Part shown: positions 33,470-39,044 of the stretch, piece by piece
Layout: each line of letters opens with the position of its first letter
How positions within the stretch are numbered: the first letter of the stretch is position 1
Origin: Lentzea kentuckyensis
GTDB taxonomy: Bacteria > Actinomycetota > Actinomycetes > Mycobacteriales > Pseudonocardiaceae
DNA: 48,196 bases
Assembly (NCBI RefSeq): GCF_002150765.1
Contig: NZ_MUYM01000108.1
Span: forward strand, 1 to 48,196
Direction: 5' to 3'
Position numbers and translations under genes: made by a program
The notes under the pieces: generated by a model
What the model saw: only the letters and a program-made list of their open reading frames with translations
What the model was told of the DNA's origin: nothing
The model's database searches: none

Positions 33470-34284
33470 AGTCCTCGTGCCTCCGCGTAGTCGATGGTGT
33501 TGAGGTAGGCCCGGTGTGCTTCGGGCGTGGCCTGGAAACGGTCGTCGTCCGGCCCGGTGGGTGCGGTGCGCCAGGCGTGCACGCGCAGCGGTCCGACCAC
33601 GTAGTCCGGACGCGGGTCCAGCGGGTGCGGCACGTTGGCCACCAGGATCAGCAACGGCAGTTCGGCCAGCAGTTCGACCGAGGTGCCCTCCCCCGCCGAC
33701 CCAAGCCACTCGAAGGCTCCGTCGGCGTCGACCCTGATGCCCTGGAAGAAGGACACGCTCGGCGGGAGGTCGCGCGGCGCGAGCCCGTGTTTGGCCGCGG
33801 CCTTGACGAACAGCGACCGGCCTGCCGGCGACGGCCCCTCCGGCCTGGCGTCGCCGTACTTCCGCTGGTTCCACGCCTCGGTGCTGGTACCGCAGAACGC
33901 GTCGTGCCGGCCGCACGTGTCGCCGACGATCGTCGCGAGCACCCGACCATCGCCCGACAGCAACGGATGGCCGGCGCCGAGGTAGGCCTGCCAGGGGATC
34001 TTCAGGGTGTCGGCGACGTTGAGCCGCTCCACCGGTTCCAGCGCGTTGTACACGATCACGTGAGCACAGGCGTCGCCCGTCGGGTCGTCCAGGCGGATCC
34101 GGGTGCCCCTGGCGAGCACCTTGTGCGTGTATCCGCCCGGTGCAACGGTTTCCGCCCACGTGAGCGCCTCCACACCGGCAGGCCGGTACGGGCTCGACGA
34201 CGCGGGCAGGTAGGGCATCCACTCGCTGGTCTGACCTCCCCGTGCGCGGGCGTCGTCCCTGGCGTTGAGCACGGTGTCGGTCAT
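33466..34284 (-). CDS. DUF1989 protein, 'urea carboxylase-associated 1' / carboxyguanidine deiminase subunit
   Basis: This 272-aa DUF1989 protein is of the UAAP1 type. Conserved blocks are GGYTHKVLARGTRIRLDD, ACAHVIVYNA, GDTCGRHDAFCGTS and SFFQGIRVDADG. It is homologous to the following gene and probably pairs with it as the heteromeric carboxyguanidine deiminase. The ATG at 34284 shares one base with the permease stop (TGATG). The GC and codon use match its neighbours. The older name reflects its place next to urea carboxylase, not a function. Confidence 0.88.
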   Translation of the reverse strand: MTDTVLNARDDARARGGQTSEWMPYLPASSSPYRPAGVEALTWAETVAPGGYTHKVLARGTRIRLDDPTGDACAHVIVYNALEPVERLNVADTLKIPWQAYLGAGHPLLSGDGRVLATIVGDTCGRHDAFCGTSTEAWNQRKYGDARPEGPSPAGRSLFVKAAAKHGLAPRDLPPSVSFFQGIRVDADGAFEWLGSAGEGTSVELLAELPLLILVANVPHPLDPRPDYVVGPLRVHAWRTAPTGPDDDRFQATPEAHRAYLNTIDYAEARGL

Positions 34285-35840
34285 CACGCCTCCGATGCGG
34301 GCACGGTGTGGGTGTGCGGGACGTGGCGCAGCTCGATCCGGCCGTGCAGCCGTTGTTTGAACAGGAGGTACGCGCCGCCGGCCGCGAGACTGAACGCGAT
34401 CACGAGCAACGCGCTCCAGCGCAACCACCAGGTCTCACCGGTGAGGTCGTAGATCTCCGGCCGCGGCCACGCCAGGTTGACCGCCATGCCGATCTGGTAG
34501 ACGACCGCGAGCGCGTTCAGCGGGATTCCCCACGCGCCCAGGCTGAACTGCGGCTTGCCGTGCTCGTCCACGCCGGTCGGCCAGCCGTCGGTGGTGCGGT
34601 GCCGGATCCGGGTGATCAGCAGCGGCAACGTCACGCCGAGGTACGCGAGGTACAGCATCGCGATGCACAGACTCGTCAACGCGGTGAAGAGCGCGGACTG
34701 ACCGATGTTGACCACGAGCACGATCGCGGCGCCGACACCCACGACGATCGAGGCACCGATCGGCGTGCCGGTGCGCGGCGACACCTTGCCGAGCACGCGG
34801 TGGAACGGGAAGGCCTTGTCCCTGGCCATCGAGTAGATCATCCGCGCGCCCGCGGTCTGGATGGCGAGCGTGCACGCGAACACCGCCACGGCGACGCAGC
34901 ACAACAGCAGACGGCCCAGCACGCCGCCCAGTCGTTCGGTGAGCACCCAGGAAAGCCCTGCGGTGGCGAGGTTTCCGTCGGTGAGGCTCGGCGCGGCCAT
35001 CAGCGCGCCGATGATGAGCAACGCTCCGCCGATCGCGGACGCGATGAGCGCGTGCAGGATGGTCCGCGGCGTCGTCCGTCTCGGCGAGTGCGTTTCCTCG
35101 GCCAGTTCACCCGCGGAGTCGAATCCCACCATCACGTACGCGGCCATCAGTGCCGAGGCCAGGAACGCCGGAAGATAGCTGCCCTCCCCGCTCCAGCCCT
35201 CGTGCGTGAACACGACCTGAGGACCGCGCTCGGGCAGTACGAACAACGCGAGCACGAGCACGATCACCGCGACGATCTCGACCGTGACACCGACACTCGT
35301 GGCCGAGGCCATGTGCCGCACCCCGGCGATGTTCACGGCCGTCGTGATCACGAGGAGGATCACGCCGAGCAGCACCGCGTTCTGCGCACCGGTCGCCGAG
35401 GTCACCGAGGACTCCGCGCCGGACCCTCCGACGATCTGGAACCCGGACCAGATGGTCGGCAGGACGACCTGGATCGCGATCGCGGCCGCGGCGACGGTGA
35501 GGATCTGCCCGATGATCATGATCCAGCCGGCGAACCAGCCCGCCGTCGTGCCCGCCAGCCGGCTGGACCACTGGAAGATCGCACCCGAGACCGGCCACCG
35601 CGCCGCGAGCTCCGCGAAGCACAGGGCGACGAGCAGCTGCCCGGCGAAGACCAGCGGCCAGGCCCAGAAGAACGAGGCGCCACCGAGCCCGAAGCCCAGC
35701 CCGAAGAGCTGGAACACCGTGGTGAGGATGGAGACGAACGAGAAACCCGCCGCGAAGGACGAGAACGAACCCACTCCCCTGCGCAACTCCTGGGCGTAGC
35801 CGGATCCTGGGGAACCGGTGTCACTGAGAGACGTGCTCAT
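34284..35840 (-). CDS. APC-family permease, likely guanidine/urea or amino-acid-type transporter
   Basis: This 518-aa protein has about twelve transmembrane helices and APC-superfamily features: GVGSFSSFAAGFSFVSILTTVFQLFGLG at the start, FAELAARWPVSGAIFQW in the second and third helix region, and VGFDSAGELAEETHSPRRTTPR in the loop. It is of the amino-acid/GABA permease type often found as the first gene of urea-amidolyase operons. The ATG at 35840 has GGGAGGA upstream. It is the promoter-proximal gene and would import the pathway substrate. A longer frame upstream runs through the operator and is rejected. Confidence 0.9.
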   Translation of the reverse strand: MSTSLSDTGSPGSGYAQELRRGVGSFSSFAAGFSFVSILTTVFQLFGLGFGLGGASFFWAWPLVFAGQLLVALCFAELAARWPVSGAIFQWSSRLAGTTAGWFAGWIMIIGQILTVAAAAIAIQVVLPTIWSGFQIVGGSGAESSVTSATGAQNAVLLGVILLVITTAVNIAGVRHMASATSVGVTVEIVAVIVLVLALFVLPERGPQVVFTHEGWSGEGSYLPAFLASALMAAYVMVGFDSAGELAEETHSPRRTTPRTILHALIASAIGGALLIIGALMAAPSLTDGNLATAGLSWVLTERLGGVLGRLLLCCVAVAVFACTLAIQTAGARMIYSMARDKAFPFHRVLGKVSPRTGTPIGASIVVGVGAAIVLVVNIGQSALFTALTSLCIAMLYLAYLGVTLPLLITRIRHRTTDGWPTGVDEHGKPQFSLGAWGIPLNALAVVYQIGMAVNLAWPRPEIYDLTGETWWLRWSALLVIAFSLAAGGAYLLFKQRLHGRIELRHVPHTHTVPASEA

Positions 35841-35863
35841 GGGTCCTCCCGGAGCCGGACGGA

Positions 35864-35885
35864 ATACCTGTCGAGTGATAGGTAT
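35864..35885. promoter_or_regulatory. 22-bp inverted repeat, probable TetR operator of the guanidine operon
   Basis: On the minus strand the half-sites ATACCTATC and GACAGGTAT are separated by ACTC; eight of nine positions are symmetrical. It lies 24 nt before the permease ATG, where a repressor would block transcription. The operon's own TetR is the natural candidate. Confidence 0.6.
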
Positions 35886-36203
35886 GACTGTCTGGCCTGG
35901 GCATTTCGCGGACCGATGACTCTGCGTAAATTCGGCGTAAAGCAACCCTCACAGCGCTACCCCCTCGGAAGTTCCTCCTTCCTGGACAGCGCTTTCAAGC
36001 AGCCGGTTCCAGCCCCTGAGCAGGCTGCCGGAAGTTGCGTCCGTTACTCGCCCGCCAGACGTGCGTCCGGCCCCGATGGCGTCTGCAAGTACCACCAACT
36101 CAACATCAACAGGCACTTTGCCACTACCAACAGGCCTGTCCGGTGGCGGGCCACTCGGCACCAGCTGGCACAGATGTTCCGGACAGGAGTTCTGGCCAGG
36201 CGC
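35886..36203 (-). other. Leader region with a weak small ORF (35949-36116) and hairpins
   Basis: This 318-nt stretch before the permease gene holds no clear gene. A 55-codon frame on the minus strand, GTG at 36116 to TGA at 35949, is open (VPVDVELVVLADAIGAG..., ending EGVAL). However, its third-position G/C is only about 60%, and there is no ribosome binding site. Near its end, GGAAG-N6-CTTCC sits inside two AGCGCT hexamers, so the RNA could fold into a stem-loop. I searched by eye for guanidine-I riboswitch signatures and found none. TTTACGC occurs twice close together at about 35926-35940. Confidence 0.35.
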
Positions 36204-37298
36204 TTAGCGGAGTTGCGCGTCGGTGTAGTAGCCGGACTCCACGAGCACCTTGTGGTAGTTGGCCTTGTTGACGCTCACGGGGTTCAGCAGGAAGGCCGGG
36301 ACGACCTTGACGCCGTTGTTGTAGTCGTTGAGGTTGTTCAGCTGCGGCGGCGTCCGGCCCTTCAGCACCGAGTCGGCCATCATCGCCGTGGCGGTGGCCA
36401 GTTCGCGGGTGTCCTTGTAGATCGTCGAGTACTGCTCGCCGGCGATGATGGACTTCACCGAACCGAGCTCGGCGTCCTGACCGGTCACGATCGGGAAAGG
36501 GGCCCCGTAGCCGTTGTTGTTCAGCGCGGTGAGGATGCCGAGGGACATGCCGTCGTAGGGCGAGAGCACGCCGTTCACCTTGCTACGGCGGTACGTCGTG
36601 GTCAGGATGTCCTCCATGCGCTTGCGGGCGGTCTCGCCGTCCCACCGGAGGGTCGTCACGGCCTGGAATTCCGTCTGACCGCTGCGCACCACCAACGTGC
36701 CGTTGTCGAGGTACGGCTTGAGCACGGACATGGCGCCGTTGAAGAAGAACGTCGCGTTGTTGTCGTCCGGTGAGCCGGCGAACAGCTCGACGTTGAACGG
36801 ACCCTTCGCGGCGCTCGGCTGGCCGTCAGCGGTGAGCAGTCCCAGGCCGGTGAGCAGCGACTCGGCCTGGTACACGCCGACCCGGAAGTTCTCGAAGGTC
36901 GCGTAGAAGTCGACGTACGGGCTGTCTCGCAGGAGCCGGTCGTAGGCGATCACCGGGATTCTGGCGTCCGCGGCCCGCTGCAGCGGCTTCGTCAGCGCGG
37001 AGCCGTCCACCGAAGCGATGATCAGCAGCTTCGCACCGCCGGCGATCTGCGCCTCGATCTGCTTCGCCTGGGTGGGGACGTCGTTCTCGGCGTACTGCAG
37101 GTCGACCCGGTGCCCGTGCTTCTCCAGATCTCGCTTGATGTTCTCGCCGTCGTGGATCCAGCGCTCCGACGACGTCGTCGGCATGGTGACGCCCACGAGC
37201 GCACCCTCGGCGGACTTGAGCTGCTCTTTGCTCGCCGGCGCACCACACGCCGTCACCAGCAGCACGACCAGCGGCAGCACTGATCTCGATAACCTCAT
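36204..37298 (-). CDS. Sugar-binding lipoprotein (ChvE/XylF-like substrate-binding protein)
   Basis: This 364-aa protein has a lipoprotein signal ending in LLVTAC (lipid-anchored Cys18). A type I periplasmic-binding fold follows (GALVGVTMPTTSSERWIHDGENIKRDLEKHG, then QIEAQIAGGAKLLIIASVDGSAL and IPVIAYDRLL). These are the signatures of ChvE/XylF multiple-sugar binding proteins for pentoses and galactose. The ATG at 37298 has GAGGAG upstream. No ABC ATPase or permease gene adjoins it, so it must work with components elsewhere or act as a sensor. A LacI-type operator lies upstream. Confidence 0.9.
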   Translation of the reverse strand: MRLSRSVLPLVVLLVTACGAPASKEQLKSAEGALVGVTMPTTSSERWIHDGENIKRDLEKHGHRVDLQYAENDVPTQAKQIEAQIAGGAKLLIIASVDGSALTKPLQRAADARIPVIAYDRLLRDSPYVDFYATFENFRVGVYQAESLLTGLGLLTADGQPSAAKGPFNVELFAGSPDDNNATFFFNGAMSVLKPYLDNGTLVVRSGQTEFQAVTTLRWDGETARKRMEDILTTTYRRSKVNGVLSPYDGMSLGILTALNNNGYGAPFPIVTGQDAELGSVKSIIAGEQYSTIYKDTRELATATAMMADSVLKGRTPPQLNNLNDYNNGVKVVPAFLLNPVSVNKANYHKVLVESGYYTDAQLR

Positions 37299-37392
37299 CC
37301 TGCTCCTCGCGCGGATCAACATCGGCGTTGACGGATCGCCACGGCTCCTGGGGGGCGGGCCCGCCTGAGGTGTGACCCGCGCCACGAGCGGG

Positions 37393-37406
37393 TGTGAACG
37401 TTAACA
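37393..37406. promoter_or_regulatory. LacI-type operator upstream of the sugar-binding protein gene
   Basis: TGTGAACGTTAACA is symmetrical at 12 of 14 positions (one mismatched pair) with a central CG, the usual form of LacI-family sites. It lies 94 nt before the lipoprotein gene. Its complement, TGTTAACGTTCAC, differs by one base from the sequence at 23854-23866. Confidence 0.6.
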
Positions 37407-37532
37407 AGTGATGTTGAGCAGGACAACCCCGTCCCGTGGCCAAGACTGACCCGGCCCGCGACGCCCGGCCGTGAACTCGATTCGAGCGTTCTGCTGATAA
37501 CAGGGTGAAGACCCTTCGCCCGAAAGGCCACC

Positions 37533-38102
37533 ATGACAGCAACCGACGCGGAGCTCATCGAGGCGTCGCTGCGCGTGCCCGAGAAGTTCGCGCTGATCTT
37601 CGACCGGCACGCACCGCACATCCAGCGCTATCTCGCCCGGCGCCTCGGTCAGCAAGCCGCCGACGACCTGCTCGCCGAGGCGTTCCTGGCGGCGTTCTCG
37701 AAACGGCAGCGCTACGACTCCTCCCGTCCGGACGCGCGGCCGTGGTTGTACGGCATCGCCACCAACCTGGTCGGTCAGCACCGGCGGGAGGAGGTGCGCC
37801 GGCAGCGGATGCACCCGGTCGGGCCCTACGTGGCCGACCACGCCGATCGTGTCGCGGCGGACGTCACCGCGCAGGCCATGCGGTCGATGCTGACCGGCGC
37901 GCTGGCGGCGTTGTCCGCCGAGGACCGGGACGTGCTGCTGCTGGTCGCCTGGGAACAGCTCAGCTATCAGGAGGTCGCCGAAGCGCTGGCGATTCCGGTG
38001 GGCACGGTGCGGTCGCGGCTGAACCGGGCCCGCCGCAAGGTCCGCGAGGCGTTGGGAACCGACAACCACACCGAGGTCGAGGAGCTGCTCAACAATGGAT
38101 GA
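37533..38102 (+). CDS. ECF-type RNA polymerase sigma factor
   Basis: This 189-aa protein has sigma region 2 at about 20-90 (FALIFDRHAPHIQRYLARRLG...RPWLYGIATNLVGQHRR). Region 4 lies at about 125-180 (LAALSAEDRDVLLLVAWEQLSYQEVAEALAIPVGTVRSRLNRARRKVREAL). It directs transcription of an unknown regulon. The ATG at 37533 has GAAAGG upstream. Its stop overlaps the start of the CU044_5270-type gene by 8 nt, so the two are co-translated. This sigma/CU044_5270 pairing is widespread in actinobacteria. Confidence 0.93.
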   Translation: MTATDAELIEASLRVPEKFALIFDRHAPHIQRYLARRLGQQAADDLLAEAFLAAFSKRQRYDSSRPDARPWLYGIATNLVGQHRREEVRRQRMHPVGPYVADHADRVAADVTAQAMRSMLTGALAALSAEDRDVLLLVAWEQLSYQEVAEALAIPVGTVRSRLNRARRKVREALGTDNHTEVEELLNNG

Positions 38103-38970
38103 CCTTCAGCTCGTCCGGGAACTGGACGACACCCCGCTCAAGTCCGCCGACCAGCTGGCGGCCGCCCGCGCACAGCTCGTGGCGGGCATGAAACCGCCCA
38201 GGCGAGGTCGTGCCGGGATCATCGCCATCGCCACGATCGCCGTGGCGGCAGCGGCCGCCGCCGTGGCGGTGGTGCTGCCGTCCGGCACACCGGACCCGGC
38301 CGGCCACGACGCCGCGCTCACCGAACCCAAGCCGCAGGTGGACAGCGCCGTGCAACTGCTGAACTACGCCGCGGCGGCAGCCCGTTCGAAGCCCGATGTG
38401 GTGCCCCGGCCAGACCAGTTCCTCTACTTGCGCGAGGGCACGTGGGAGGCGTGGCTCTCCGTTGACGGCACCCATGACGGCCGGATCAACACCGGCAACT
38501 CCGACCCGACCACCGTGCCCGGCTGCGTCGGCGGCCTGAGCAAGGTGCTCGACAAGTACGACCGGCCGACGGGCGAAACCGAGCCGTGCACGCCGACGCG
38601 CAGGTACCGGGACGACCTGCCCACCACGGCCGACGAGATGCTGAAGTTCTTGCAGGGCAACGACAAGGATCGACCGGTCAACTCGTACGGCAAGGACGTG
38701 ATGACCATGTTCTCCCAGTCGTACCTGCCGGGAGCGCAGCGGGCCGCGTTGTTCGAGGCGGCGACCAGGGTGCCCGGCCTGACGGTGGTGCAGAACGTCT
38801 CGTCCGGCCGTCCCGGCATCGGGATCAGCTGGCCGGTGCCGGAGGGCTCGATGCCGGGGCTCGAACCGGAGGTGATGGTGTTCGACAAGGACACCTACGA
38901 GTACCTCGGCCGCAAGGACCACCCGCAGGACGCGGCAGGGTTCGTCAACCAGGTGGGCGACCGCATCTAG
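38095..38970 (+). CDS. CU044_5270-family membrane-anchored protein, putative sigma-factor partner
   Basis: This 291-aa protein has a cytoplasmic N-terminus of about 42 residues (LVRELDDTPLKSADQLAAARAQLVAGM), one membrane helix at about 43-62, and an extracytoplasmic domain. The N-terminal pattern is that of the CU044_5270 family encoded after ECF sigma genes. It probably holds or tunes the sigma factor as an anti-sigma-like protein and senses a signal outside the membrane. There is no zinc-binding HXXXCXXC motif, so it is not a ZAS-type anti-sigma factor. Its role is an inference from position. Confidence 0.8.
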   Translation: MDDLQLVRELDDTPLKSADQLAAARAQLVAGMKPPRRGRAGIIAIATIAVAAAAAAVAVVLPSGTPDPAGHDAALTEPKPQVDSAVQLLNYAAAAARSKPDVVPRPDQFLYLREGTWEAWLSVDGTHDGRINTGNSDPTTVPGCVGGLSKVLDKYDRPTGETEPCTPTRRYRDDLPTTADEMLKFLQGNDKDRPVNSYGKDVMTMFSQSYLPGAQRAALFEAATRVPGLTVVQNVSSGRPGIGISWPVPEGSMPGLEPEVMVFDKDTYEYLGRKDHPQDAAGFVNQVGDRI

Positions 38971-38971
38971 T

Positions 38972-39044
38972 CACGTGACTCCCCCTCTATGCTCGGCCGG
39001 TCGCCGGGATCCAAGGCGACCAGAGCTCTGGGGGGAGTCACGTG
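38972..39044 (+). promoter_or_regulatory. Nested hairpin covering the RBS and start codon of the rhamnosidase-like gene
   Basis: CACGTGACTCCCCC (38972-38985) and GGGGGAGTCACGTG (39031-39044) are perfectly complementary over 14 bp. The right arm contains both the ribosome binding site (GGGGGAG) and the GTG start at 39042. A second perfect stem, GGTCGCC/GGCGACC (38999-39005 with 39015-39021), lies inside the 45-nt loop, and AGAGCTCT (39022-39029) is self-complementary. It may also terminate the sigma-factor operon. Confidence 0.6.

Noticed and set aside
35841..36203. Guanidine-I (ykkC) riboswitch before the permease gene
   Set aside because: Expected from the pathway, but I could not find the conserved loop sequences of that class on the minus strand by eye; a covariance search would be decisive.
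34308..36773. Rightward open frame of 821 codons opposite the permease and lipoprotein genes
   Set aside because: The frame spans two well-supported leftward genes and their intergenic region, and its translation is low in hydrophobic residues and full of Arg, Asp, Gln and His.
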